A DNA stretch of 64,000 nucleotides from Sorghum bicolor (Eukaryota > Streptophyta > Magnoliopsida > Poales > Poaceae). Shown in pieces: positions 24,027 to 35,637 of this stretch. The number at the start of each line of letters is the position of its first letter. Position 1 is the first letter of the stretch. A model generated the notes under the pieces. It was not told the origin of the DNA, did not search any database, and saw nothing but the letters and a program-made list of their open reading frames with translations. The DNA lies in NCBI RefSeq assembly GCF_000003195.3, contig NC_012878.2, positions 19,568,641 to 19,632,640 of the forward strand, read 5' to 3'. Made by a program: the position numbers and the translations under genes.

Positions 24027-24572
24027 ATGGAAAACCAAAATTCTAAATCGATCCATGAGTCTGCAATCCCTTCAGCAACTGACCTTTTACCATGGGAATC
24101 ATCACAGCCTATCCAAACATCCCAGTATAAGTTAAGTTCTAGGTTGATTGCCATGATTCAAAATCTATCTTTTTCGGGAAAGGAAGACGAAAACCCTTAC
24201 CTTCATATTAGAGATTTTGAGCAAACATGTGATTGTCTTCGCATTGAAGGCATTTCTGATAAAACTTTACGTTGGAAGCTTTTTCCTTTTTCTTTATGGG
24301 GAGAAGCTAGACAATGGTACAGTCAGAAGGTAAGTCAACAACAAGGTGAATGGGGAGTTTTACGAGCCAACTTTTGTCTAGATTTCTATTCCCTTGACCG
24401 TATAGCCGACCTTAGACTCGAAGTCCTATCTTTTAAACAAAAAGATAATGAAACTTTGGGAAAATCCTAGAAACGTTTTTCTGATCTTTTAGAATCTGGT
24501 CCAAACCTTAATCTTGAAGACCCTGTTCTTTTATTTCACTTTTTTCGAGGTCTTTAGAAAAATCATAAACAA
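24027..24572 (+). pseudogene. Element D: gag (capsid region) with nonsense codons
   Basis: Start MENQNSKS. Athila-type gag core (DFEQTCDCLRIEGISDKTLR, then LFPFSLWGEARQWY). Two in-frame stops, at 24468-24470 (TAG, probably for Trp) and about 24556 (TAG, after FFRGL). The downstream protease-pol ORF is in the same frame, so the ancestral product was one gag-pol polyprotein. I see no zinc knuckle. Confidence 0.85.
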
Positions 24573-27500
24573 ATGCTTCACACATTGTCTAGAGGTTCTT
24601 TCTTTCGCATCCCTGCTGATGAAGCTAGAGTGATCCTAGATAGAATCCTAGAAGCTGAGATGGATAATACCCTTCATGATGAAACCCACGAAGCTGAAGT
24701 AGACACTCTGCCAAATTCTTCATCTACTTTAGCTATCCCATGTTCTGAGCCACAACAGGAAGAAATTCCACCACCGGACTTCATGCAGGATATAGAATCC
24801 GATCTATTTGCCGATTTTGGAAATATTTCAATCTACCATTCTATTGACAAACCCCAAAATAGCCAGTTTAGCATTTATTTGCCAAGTGAACATCAATTGA
24901 GAGAGCTTATCTCAGTAATGAGTAGCGAATGGTTGGAGGAATCAGAGCTTTCCTCTGATGTGATCCGTTTGGACACACCCTCTATAACTATACGCTGTGC
25001 TTATAATTCTGATCGATTTAATGCTCTTTATAATCCTGTTGTGGGGATCAACATCATGTCTGAATCTTTTGCACTTAAACTATTTAAAAATCTTGTCTTA
25101 ACCCCCACAACAAGGGTCATAAAGGAATCTTCGGGACGGTTAGTCCCCAGTCTTGGAATTATTAATGTCCTACCTCTTACGGTAGCAGGCTCCATGGTTC
25201 ATTTGAACTTCTATATCTTTGATACATGGGACTTCGACCTGTTGATAGGACAGCCTTTTAGAAGACTCCTTTATGAAGGTCATACTAGAAAGCTACACAT
25301 TTCTTTTGGAAAAACTTTTAAATTCCCGATAACAATTTCACATTCCTTAAACAATAAGGCTGAGTCATATCTTTTGCCTGATCCTATGGAGGAGGTAAAG
25401 GCTGCATCTCTAGAGCTTTTAGATGAACCAGACTTAGAAGACGAAACTCCTTTCTTCACTGAAGAAGAAGACGAACCTTCTGAGCCTGAACCCTTAGATG
25501 AGTTTGCAGAAACACCTAGACCTCCCATAGAGCTTAAAACTTTACCACCCGGTCTTACCTATGCTTTCCTAAACAATAATCCAGAGTTCCCTATAATCAT
25601 TAGCGATAAACTCACTCAGGATCAAACTCTACGATTAATGACCATTCTTGAGAAACATCACTCAGTTTTCGGTTACTCACTCCAAGATCTTAGAGGAATC
25701 AGTCCTATGATTTGTACCCATTGTATTCCAACAGATCCTTCTGTTACACCCTCTCGAGAACCCCAACGTAGACTTAACAACACTATGAGAGAGGTAGTTA
25801 AAAAGGAAGTTATAAAGTTGCTGCATGTAGGGATTATATATCCTGTGCCGCACAGTGAGTGGGTAAGCCCAGTGCAAGTTGTGCCTAAAAAGGGAGGCAT
25901 GACTGTTATTATGAATGAAAAGAACGAGCTAATTCCGCAACGCACCGTCACAGGATGGCGGATGTGCATAGACTATAGAAAATTAAACAAAGCCACGAGA
26001 AAGGATCACTTTCCTTTGCCTTTCATAGATGAGATGCTAGAGCGGTTAGCAAACCATTCGTTCTTCTGTTTCTTAGATGGATATTCAGGGTATCACCAAA
26101 TCCCGATCCATCCCGATGATCAAAGCAAAACCACTTTTACATGCTCATGTGGAACTTATGCTTACCGTAGAATGTCTTTTGGGTTATGTAATGCACCAGC
26201 TTCTTTTCAAAGATGCATGATGTCTATATTTTCTGATATGATTGAAGAGATTATGGAAGTTTTCATGGATGATTTCTCTGTTTATGGAAAAACTTTTGAT
26301 AGTTGTCTTGAAAACTTAGACAAGGTTTTGCAAAGATGTGAAGAAAAGCACTTAATCCTTAATTGGGAAAAATGTCATTTTATGGTTAGGGAAGGAATAG
26401 TGCTGGGACACCTAGTGTCTGAAAGAGGTATTGACGTAGACAAAGCTAAAATTGAAGTAATTGAACAACTACCTCCACCTGTGAATATAAAAGGAATTCA
26501 AAGCTTTCTTGGCCACGCTGGTTTTTATCGTAGATTCATAAAAGATTTTTTATTTATTGCTAGACCACTTACTTTTTTGCTAGCCAAGGATGTTCCTTTC
26601 GAATTTGATGATGCATGTCTAACATCTTTCAATTTATTAAAGAAAGCACTCATCTCTGCACCAATCATTCAACCCCCTGATTGGTCGTTGCCTTTTGAAA
26701 TTATGTGTGATGCTAGTGATTATGCTGTGGGGGCAGTATTGGGACAAACTAAAAATAAGAAGCATCATGCAATTGCTTATGCCAGTAAAACTTTGACAGG
26801 AGCTCAACTTAATTATGCAACCACTGAAAAAGAGCTTCTGGCTGTTGTCTTTGCCATGGATAAATTTAGATCTTATTTAGTTGGAGCTAAAATAATTGTT
26901 TACACTGGTCATGCTGCACTAAAATATTTGCTCACTAAAAAAGATGCTAAACCTCGCCTGATTAGATGGATCTTATTACTCCAAGAATTTGACTTAGAAA
27001 TAAAAGATAAAAAGGGAGTAGAAAATTCTGTTGCTGATCACTTGTCTAGAATGTATTTTAAGAGTCCACAGGAAACCCCCATCAATGATTCACTCCGGGA
27101 CGACATGCTCTACGGGATTAATAGGTCTGACTCCTGGTATGCAGATATTGTTAATTTTATGCTTTCAGGGTATGTACCACCAGGAGCAAACAAGAAGAAG
27201 CTTATTCAAGAAAGTCGTTCACAAATATGGGATGAGCCATACCTCTTCCGAGTATGCTCTGATGGCTTACTCAGGAGATGCGTGACCACTGAGGAAGGAT
27301 GGAAGATCATCGACAGATGTCATTCATCACCATATGGAGGTCACTATGGAGCATTCGGTACACATTCAAAAATCTGGCAGTGTGGATTCTACTGGCCTAC
27401 AATGTATGAAGACACGAAGCAATATATCAGAAGATGTGGGCCATGTCAAAGGCACGGAAACATAAATACAAGGGATGCAATGACACTCACCAATAACCTT

Positions 27501-28421
27501 CAGACTGAGCTCTTTGATGTCTGGGGAATAGACTACATGGGTCCATTTCCTCCATCAAAGAAGTGTGAGTACATCTTGGTGGCAGTTGACTATGTCCCCA
27601 AGTGGTTAGAGGCATTACCTTGCAAGCATGCCGACAACGTCAGTTCAAAGAGGATGTTTGAAGAAATTATATTTCCATGATTTGGAGTTCCCAGAGTAGT
27701 GATAAGTGATGGAGGAGCACACTTCATCGACAAACGCTTCAAGCAATACCTATCAAGACATGGAATCCGTCACAACGTCGCTACCCCCTATCATCCTCAG
27801 ACAAGTGGCCAAGCAGAGACTTCCAACAAACAAATCAAGAATATTCTTCAGAAGACACTAAATGAAATGGGAACGGCGTGGAAAGACAAGTTACCTGATG
27901 CACTCTGGGCATACCGGACAGCATACAAGACCCCAATTGGAATGTCTCCATACCAATTGGTGTACGGGAAGACTTGCCACCTACCTGTTGAACTAGAGTT
28001 CAAAGCACACTGGGCCATAAAGAGATGGAATATGGACCTAGATGTTGCTGGAGATTATAGAAGAATGCAACTATCAGATTTGGAAGAATGGCGAGAGAAG
28101 GCATATCACAACTCAAAGATTTACAAAGAAAGAGTCAAAAGGTGGCATGACAAGAGAATCAAGAAGAAGGAGTTCACACCCGGAGATAAGGTATTACTTT
28201 TTAATTCTAGGGTAAAGCTTTTCGGGCATGGAAAACTCCGGAGCAAATGGGAAGGACAATTCAAGGTAATTAATTCATCATCCCACGGAGCTATCACACT
28301 TCAAAATAGCGAAGGTACGTTATTCAAGGTAAATGGTCAACGTCTTAAATTATTTTTAGAGCCCAATGAGGAATTTGAAGAAATAGACGTAGTCCATTTT
28401 TACCTTCCCATGGAGAATTAG
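24573..28421 (+). pseudogene. Element D: protease, reverse transcriptase, RNase H, integrase
   Basis: Same frame as gag. Residues counted from 24573. Protease around 150-235: [10 protein letters not shown] where an active-site Asp is usual, and [23 protein letters not shown] near 460 and FMDD near 563. RNase [10 protein letters not shown] near 709. The later TDH motif reads TGH (near 776), so a catalytic Asp is replaced by Gly. Integrase: His-His-Cys-Cys finger with CGPC (about 27440-27450), Asp in GIDYMGPF (27527), Asp in ISDGGAHF (about 27700), Glu in SGQAETSN (about 27800), and a C-terminal WEGQFKV segment. TGA at 27678-27680 replaces an Arg codon inside the integrase core. The final stop is at 28421. 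Confidence 0.92.
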
Positions 28422-28798
28422 AGCCCGACACTTTTAGTCTGATGTTTTTGGGTCATATATATATTTTTCTAAATAATTTCACATCTAGAAACGCGCTCGG
28501 AAAAGTGGGCCCACAGAAGGGCCAGAGAGAGGGCGGGCGCCCAGCTCAGGTGGGCGGGCGCCCAGCTCCTGTTCCCCCTCGGTCCCAATTTTCTCTGTTA
28601 TGGAAAATGCACTTATGGTAATCCGAATAATCCCTCGGTTGGAAAGTTTCGCACGCACATCGACGGGAGAAACCCGAACAACCCATAGAGGCACTTTTTG
28701 ACCCCTATATAAACAGACCCCTGACCTCAGTTTTTAAACACCAAGCCACCAAGCCTTCTCTCATTCAATTAGAGCTTGATTAGTTCCTTGCTGCTCCT
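28422..28798 (+). promoter_or_regulatory. Element D: internal promoter region before the extra ORF
   Basis: Two GGCGGGCGCCC units at 28532-28542 and 28553-28563 (21 bp apart, inverted relative to the LTR units). TATA box TATATAAA at 28706-28713, followed 86 bp later by the ATG at 28799. The layout of paired GC units then TATA copies the LTR promoter, though the sequence between them does not look homologous. Confidence 0.6.
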
Positions 28799-29428
28799 AT
28801 GGCCGAGAAGTACTACGATGATTGGGAAGTCGTCCCCTTCAACCTCAACATGGAGCCTGTGGAAGACCACGATGCCCGTGCTCTCGTCCCGGCCAACACA
28901 GAGCGACAGCTAGAAGCCATGCCATTACGCCAGCGCAGCTCTGCCCAATCCTACCAATGTCAACCAGTTCTCACCGCACCGCCACAACCCCTACTCCTCA
29001 AAGGATCATCATCCAAGACGAAGACCACTATCAAGGTGCCAATCGGCACAAGGATCCTTCCACCTAGACCCAATGAGAGGGTCGTTGGAGTCAAGACCAA
29101 CCGGAGCGGCGAGATCAGCAGTGTTCGCTACACTACGGTGGAGGAAAGGCCTTACTTTGAAGGGATTAGAGCAGCCAAAGTCCGTTTCATCCCTCCAAAG
29201 GCAGCCCCGAAGCACTCTCTCAATGCTTTTGAGACACCTCCCAAGCGTCGCAAGACTATAATGGATATTGATGAGGAAGTTCGTAGGCTAGATAGAGTTA
29301 TCATAGACCTCCAGTCCTCGATTAATTCCCTCACTAGGCAGCTCTCTAACCACAACACCATTATACTAGGCCTTAGGCAAGATCTTGCCAGTGCCAACAA
29401 GAAGATCAAGAAATTAGAGCACCGCTAA
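28799..29428 (+). CDS. Element D: extra ORF of unknown function (209 aa, nuclear-signal-like motif, coiled coil)
   Basis: Open frame of 209 residues between pol and the 3' LTR, the place where Athila elements often carry an env-like or extra ORF. Residues 1-60 are acidic to neutral, 70-150 basic (KTKTTIKVPIGTR), PPKRRK near 148-153 looks like a nuclear localisation signal, and 157-209 is a heptad-type coiled coil ending KKIKKLEHR. There is no signal peptide, transmembrane helix or fusion-peptide-like segment, so an envelope role is not supported. It stays open although gag-pol in the same element is broken. I do not recognise a family. An own TATA box lies upstream. Confidence 0.65.
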   Translation: MAEKYYDDWEVVPFNLNMEPVEDHDARALVPANTERQLEAMPLRQRSSAQSYQCQPVLTAPPQPLLLKGSSSKTKTTIKVPIGTRILPPRPNERVVGVKTNRSGEISSVRYTTVEERPYFEGIRAAKVRFIPPKAAPKHSLNAFETPPKRRKTIMDIDEEVRRLDRVIIDLQSSINSLTRQLSNHNTIILGLRQDLASANKKIKKLEHR

Positions 29429-30739
29429 GTTATCTAGATTAGACCTTGAGGCAATACATCTTAGTCATTTATCTTTAAATTCGGTTTAGGTTTGCTATTA
29501 TCATTAGTTTACTATTATCATCAGTTTGCTACTAGTCTTTTGTAATAAATGCCTCAAGATTAATAAAGAGTATTATTATTATGTCTTGTGTGTCTCTACT
29601 TTATTTTTGTTCAAGAAAGCAGAAAACAAGTATGGGGGAGATCCCTCGACATGCCAAACACACTCCGACCTCACCATTCCACAATTCATGTACACACTCT
29701 GCACACTTTACTCTACACATACAACTATTTTGGATTATGCAGATTACTATTTCTGACATGATAAATTAAAAAGATTAAAATATTTCTAATCATAATTAAT
29801 CTCAATCTGTGATATTTCCTGAAAACTTGCAATTATTATAAAATCATTTTAAAACCCTGTGTTACTTAAGTCATTGTGGAATATGTGATGGTAGAGTATG
29901 AGTTTCTTATTCTTGATATCATTGTTGCTTGGAGAATTTATTTCAAAATATTCAAAATTCTAGCTACCATCCTCAGTGTTTTATATGCCTGATAAAACTG
30001 AAAATATTAATTATGATTATAAAAGCTATCTACTCTGTATTGAGTTTGTCCAAAATGAGTCAGACCCTTGTTGAGAGATTTATCATGCTCCTAAGATCAA
30101 GACATTATTTCAGAAAGATTCACTCTTCCGAAGTATTATTGCATTAGAGGCATGGGCTATGCAAAAATAGAGATATTTCGAGGAAATAAAAAGGAGCATG
30201 TGCTCGACAACCTCGCAGAAAAAAATGGACAAGTGTCCGGCAGTAGAATTAGGGGTACCTCGGTATCCACTTAAAAAAAAAGAGAAAAAAAGATGATAGC
30301 CCATGGTCCCTCTAATAAGCAATATGCCAGCAAGAGTTGACAAAGATTTTAATTTCCAAAGACTTTGATCTAAGAGTATGACATTCCCCTCCTCGGATCC
30401 CGTTTTGATCAGGCAATAAATGCAAAGTAAGTATGCTTGAGAATTTTTGCAAAATTAAAACAGCCTCAGTGAGATATATAACAGATAATGAGTGATCTGA
30501 GAGAACCTATGAGGATCAAAAGGTATGCTAACTTTCTTTCAAAAATATACAAAAACTCCAAGTGACAGGATTGAGAAGAAAGGATCTTTACTCTTAACCA
30601 TAAACTTCCCTGACTATAGTACACAGTGGATTTTTAACACCCTGCAATTATAAAGAAAATGTTTTAAATGTTTACCTCAGATATTTTTGTTAGCCATCCT
30701 TTTCTCGAGGACGAGTAAAAGCCTAAGCATGGGGGTATT
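29429..30739 (+). other. Element D: 3' non-coding region and polypurine tract
   Basis: 1.3 kb without a recognisable domain. AT-rich. The last 0.8 kb resembles the 3' region of element A. It ends TAAGCATGGGGGTATT before the LTR at 30740. AATAAA at about 29560 could polyadenylate the extra ORF. Confidence 0.7.
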
Positions 30740-31952
30740 TGTTGATGGTTCTTAAGTATTAATTTTAATTATCAAATAAACAAGAGAAAGGACCAATATG
30801 CAACCAGCACCTAGAATTAGGGTTTGATCTGACAGAATTACACGAGTTTTGTTGTTTATCTGTTTCTGCAGGGGGTTATCAGGAAATAAGAAAGAAAGGC
30901 CCACATGTCGGGATTACATAGAGATATCAGCGCACCGCACGATTTTCTACCATCTAGAAGACTCCAGAAGCCACGGGAAGAAGACGAAAGCTGAAAGGGG
31001 CCAGGCCCAGGGCGCCCGCCCCCTGTTGGATGCCAATCAGGACTCTCTTCGCACGGGATATTCCACTGACCTATTGGATCAAGGAAAACATAGTACCACC
31101 TCGCCTACCGACGCAAAAACGCATAGAAGGGAAGGACTATATAAGGAGACCCCCCTGGCCCCTGGAGAAGACATGAAGAAATTATCATAGAGATTGAGGG
31201 GTGCCCTCGAAGGAAAACCTCTTCTCTAATTAATATTTCTTTTTAGGCTTAGCAACCAATGTAAGGTAGAAATAGATCTTCTAGTTTCTACTAGATTGAG
31301 AGAGATAGAGTGGAGGTGTAGATTGGAGGAAGCCCGGCCTGTCGGTGTCTACTCCAAGCTTGTACCTGCGGGATCAAGTTCTCCTAACCCGAAGCTTGCT
31401 CCTAGGATTCTTCAGTATTTTAACTTCTAAATTCTAGTAAGTTCTTGTTTTATTGTTCTTATGGTTTATGAGTTTACTTTAATCTCTTCGCATAGAGTTT
31501 AGAGTAATCATTGCTGGCGTAAACGTGGTGTTTAGGCTGGGGTACTCATAGATATTCCCTGACTAGCTGGACCGTGGTAGTAGTGAGGAACGTGACAATT
31601 CCGAGTTACCTTTGCAGATCACATCTCGTTAGCAGGAAGGATAGGGTTTATAGGTGCGGGTTGAACATCCTTTGTGGTGTCTAGATTCTGTTAGCCTCCC
31701 CATTAGAACAGTAGATCATCCTTACCAAGGTTAGAAGGAGACTACGGTTGTAGTCTTCTCTATTTATCACTCACATCGAAAGTCATTCTTTGTGCCTAAA
31801 GGTTAGTAGTAATAGACCGGTTAGTCAGATGCACTCTTTCTCCTAGTGGTAAAAAAATAAATACGATACTCTGGATAATTTCCCGGGTGAAGTGCTCACC
31901 GATATCCGTGCGCTTGCGGATCAATTCCTTATTGCGTTCCCAAATATCAACA
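30740..31952 (+). mobile_element. Element D: 3' LTR (1213 bp)
   Basis: TGTTGATGG start, ATATCAACA end. Only one GGGCGCCCGCC unit (31010-31020). TATATAA at 31138-31144. Followed by GTACC. It differs from the 5' LTR by the 21-bp loss plus scattered substitutions. Confidence 0.93.
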
Positions 31953-33484
31953 GTACCAACACGGACACAAAGGTTCTTCAATATTCCTTTTGGAAAAGTT
32001 ATCGTCTGATCTGCAAACTGCAAACACATGGTTGTTTCTAATAAAGGATATGTAAAGAATTTCTCATTGAGTACCCTAGGTATAATGTTGACGCTGGAGC
32101 AAAAGTCATAGAGTGCTTCTGGGACGTCCACCATGCCGATGGAGATCGGGATGACGGGGCGTCCTGGATCACCTCTCTTGACCGGCAGAAGGTCAGTAGT
32201 GAATTCAGTGACGGGGTTACTCCATTTACCTGCATCAAACATGTCTACAAGATTTGTAGATTCTAATCCTTCCTGGTGTGATGGTATACCGGGGTTAGTA
32301 GCAGGAACAGCAACAACTATTTGATTTAACTGAGATTCAATCATTTTATTAAAGCTAATTTGATTCTTGATGGCAGTAGAAAAATTATCCATTCTATTAT
32401 TTATATTTTCTAGCATTTTATCATTAGATGCCAATTTCTTAGATAGGTTATCCATTAGCTTACCTTGATTAGACACTAACTCTCTCAAAGGTGGAAAATT
32501 ATTATTATTGTTGTAAGAATTGTTACCTTGATAATTACCTGAGTAGTTAGGCCTCTGTTGATTCCCACCTTGATTTTGTTGAGGAAGGTTGTAGTAGTAG
32601 TTGTTGTTGTTGATGTAGTTCACATCCTCAAGTATCTCAGGACAGTGATTGCCTGAGTGTCCAGTGTCTCCATACTCCTCACATGTCATGTGAGTGTCGT
32701 AGATGTGCATCACTTCCTTCTTATCTCCAGCTCTATCGTCGAGCTTCTTCATGAATAGGTCTAGCTTTCCAGACAGCATGTCTACCTCCTTGAGCTGATG
32801 CATACCTCCACCTCTCTTGCGTGTCTGGGTCCTCTCTTCATTCCAGCTTTGATTGGACGCCATCTTCTACACAAGAGCTGTGGCTTGTGGTATAGTAAGT
32901 GATAAGAATGCTCCTCCAGCTGCAGCATCCATGGTTTCTCGGGCACTGTTGCCGAGCCCATGATAAAACGTCAGCATCAGTAGCCAACTCTCCATTCCAT
33001 GATGGGGACATTCTAGGATGTAGTCTTGAAAGCGCTCTCATGCTTCTGGAACAGATTCATCATTTTGTTGCTGAAAACTTGTAATCTTCCCACAGAGAGC
33101 ATTGGTCTTGCCCATGGGAAAGAACTTAGCCAGGAAGTTTGTTGAGTAGAGTGCCCACGTAATATTCTTCTCCTTTGTAGCGTAGAACCACTGCTTCGCT
33201 CTTCCTAACAGTGAGAATGGGAAGAGGTGAAGTAGTGTAGCATCTTTGGAAACTCCTGATATGGTGAATGTGTTGCAAATCTCCAGGAAGTGTTGTAGAT
33301 GAGCACTAGCATCTTCGTGTGCCTTCCCACAGAACTGGTTGGATTGCACCATGTTGATAATTCCAGGCTTGAGCTCAAAGTTGCCATCGATCTCTGCAGT
33401 AGGTCCAGTGCGGATGTTGTCCGTAGTGGGAGCTGAGAACTCGCGGATTGATTTGTTCGCCATGGCCTCGAACTCTGAAGACAA
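31953..33484 (-). pseudogene. Element B: gag and first half of protease 1
   Basis: Athila-type gag on the minus strand: start near 33484 (MSSEFEAMANKS), core FLEICNTFTISGVSKDA, then LLHLFPFSLLGRAKQWF, a central CPHHG region, a zinc-knuckle remnant CEEYGDTGHSGNHC (second Cys changed to Tyr) near 32640-32690, an Asn/Gln-rich linker, a conserved coiled segment (NLSKKLASNDKMLENINNR), then the start of retropepsin 1 with YDFCSSVNIIP near 32085-32115. Stops are at about 33038 and 32865. D interrupts the domain at 31957. Past D the coding continues at 22660. 31953-31957 is D's right target duplication. Confidence 0.88.
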
Positions 33485-33753
33485 GTTTCGGTGATCTTCT
33501 TGATTGGATGAAGCTTCTTGCTGAAGTGTTGATGATCTCGAATAATGCTACGGGATTGTCAACAAAATTTTCTGGAAGATGTCTTCTATTCATACATTCC
33601 CCTGCATAAGATAAAATAGAAAAATATCGGGGTAAAACTGTACGAGAGAATAGATAAGCTCAATCATATTAGTTAATCGAATGATAACTCAAAATCCTTT
33701 ATTCCATTCTTGATTAGTAATCAACCTTCCCCGGCAACGGCGCCAAAAATGCT
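33485..33753 (-). other. Element B: leader with Asp-tRNA primer-binding site
   Basis: Between gag and the 5' LTR. The minus strand reads TGGCGCCGTTGCCGGGGA at 33745-33728, a full match to the aspartate tRNA 3' end, eight bases from the LTR. No other feature seen. Confidence 0.85.
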
Positions 33754-35403
33754 TGTTGGGTATTCTTAACATCATTACCAAAAGTAGACTAAGTTCTTTA
33801 AATCTAGTAACGGTGCCAAAAATGCCAAACCTATCCCTCACACCACTTAAGCCAAGTTGTCATCCCCAGCATGACATGAGAGACGCGGTATTGAAATATG
33901 CAATTGCTCTTCTAAATAAAAAATGAATGGCATCTGCAAGCGCACAGATTAATACCGATGTAGCATTTTAACCGGGAAGTATTCCAGGTATCATTATTTA
34001 TATTTTTACCACTTTGAAGGGATTAGCAATCATCACTATTGATTACATAATAGAATATGAGATTGAGCATCTATCATTGCATGTATAATTGAGAACATTT
34101 ATCTAACTCTTCATAAAGGGATAAGTGTCACATAAAAGATATATGAAATAATGAATAGTAACAAAGATAATTAATCTGATCAGCCACATATAAATATGAT
34201 AAGCACCTCAATTAGATACTCTAGAAAGTCATTAGCATGGTATTAGAACGAACTACAAGAATATTCCCTAAGTTATTCTCAACTATATAGTCTAGCATAT
34301 CATAGTTAGTGCAAGCATACTTAGCAATCATTGCGAGACAAGACTACGCCCATGCATAGTGATATTAGCAAGGAATATGAGAAACATAGCAATCACTCCC
34401 CTGTAATAATGTTGCTCTGCCAGCCCAATACACGAGAGGGGGACTATATAAGAATCAATGAAGCTGTCACTATCACAAACTATCCCACGATCTGGCATAT
34501 TGGGTACAATCGCAGATAAATACGGTATAAGCACCACGCCTACACAATATCTATCATTTACCCATGGATCCGATGGATAAACGCTATCCGATCCTAAGCA
34601 TGTATATAGATCCAATCTAACTAAGCCAAGTACATAACTATGATAAACTAAGAACAATATAATCTTGAATATAAGCAAGTAGAGCAAAGTCATAAGCAAT
34701 ATATTGAAGTAGAACAAAGTCATATTCATAATATTGAAGAACAAAGATAATTAGAAAGTAATTAGAAGCAGAATTAGATAATTACCAAGAATCCTCTTGA
34801 CAGATCCGGAAACCAATCAAAGATTGACTCCTTCTAGTTCTAATCCTATGTAGCTGTGCTAATCTAGATATCTAATTGATGTGGTGGCTCTAATCTTGAT
34901 CAGAGGCTTCTTCTCCCTTGAGAATAATGAATTAGGGTTGAGAGGCTCTCTCCTCCAGGGGCCAGGGGGTCTGGTTTTATAGTCCCTTCAAGTGAATATG
35001 GGCCGTTGGATCAAAATGACATAGATTGTATGGTTTAGATTCATCCTTTAGGTCGGTGGAGATCTCCCACGAAGCAGAGTCCTGATTGGACTCACGGAAG
35101 GTGCGGGCGCCCAGGGCAGGAGGGCGGGCGCCCTGCCTCTGGCCCCGTTTCGCCTCCGCTTCGGTCTCGTGGCTTCTGGAGTCTTCTAGATGTAAGATAA
35201 TTGCGCGGCACGTTAATATCTCTATGTAATCCCAACATGTGGGCCTTTCTTCCGTATTTCCTAATAACCCCCTGGAGAAATAGACAAACACCAAAACTCA
35301 TAGAATTCTGTCAGATAAAACCCTAAGTCTAGATGTTGATTTCATTTGGATCCTTTTCTTTATTTATTTTATAATTAAATTTGATACTTAAGGACCGTCA
35401 ACA
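33754..35403 (-). mobile_element. Element B: 5' LTR (1650 bp)
   Basis: The minus strand starts TGTTGACGGTCCTTAAGTATC at 35403, the same opening as A's LTR, and ends CCCAACA at 33754. TATAAAA on the minus strand at 34982-34976. Two GC units at 35103-35112 and 35124-35133, 21 bp apart. The 3' two-thirds diverges from A and D and is about 400 bp longer. The outer flank 35404-35408 is CATAC, inside the repeat array of J1's LTR. The matching left flank is lost at the C/B breakpoint. Confidence 0.88.
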
Positions 35404-35637
35404 CATACCATGCTCGATGGTCGGTGCAATCCCCAGATCTCCAAACTGGCAGACTGGACGACCAGTCCCCGAGCATACCATGCTCGGTGGTCAGCGCAAT
35501 CCCAAGATCTCCAAACTGGCAGACTGGACGACCAGTCCCCGAGCATACCGTGCTCGGTGGTCGGTGCAGTCCCCAGATCTCCAAACTGGCATGCTGGACG
35601 ACCAGTCCCCGAGCATACCGTGCTCGGTGGTCGGTGC
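35404..35637 (-). repeat. J1 3' LTR remnant: 70-bp tandem repeats
   Basis: More than three units with a 70-bp period (ACCAGTCCCC at 35461, 35531 and 35601). Each unit contains CCGAGCA and TGCTCGG as an inverted repeat inside GACCA...TGGTC. The same unit is in the J1 5' LTR (61707-61955). The outer part of this LTR was lost with B's insertion side. The array ends at the GGTGC target duplication (35633-35637) of solo LTR N. Confidence 0.85.

Larger units (their letters stand above)
22661..31952 (+). mobile_element. Element D: complete Athila-like Ty3/gypsy retrotransposon (9292 bp)
   Basis: Bounded by two related LTRs and a GTACC duplication. Order: 5' LTR, Asp-tRNA-type primer site, gag, protease, RT, RNase H, integrase (all one frame), extra ORF with its own TATA box, non-coding region, polypurine tract, 3' LTR. 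The primer site, the gag style and the FMDD reverse transcriptase point to the Athila lineage. At least three nonsense codons break gag-pol. It is inserted into the protease 1 coding region of B. Confidence 0.92.

Noticed and set aside
28799..29428. Envelope gene in D
   Set aside because: Its position fits Athila env-like ORFs, but there is no signal peptide, transmembrane helix or glycoprotein-like feature. Coiled coil and basic motif only.
33754..35403. B LTR as a separate solo LTR
   Set aside because: It is directly followed by an Asp primer-binding site and gag in the correct orientation, so it is B's 5' LTR.
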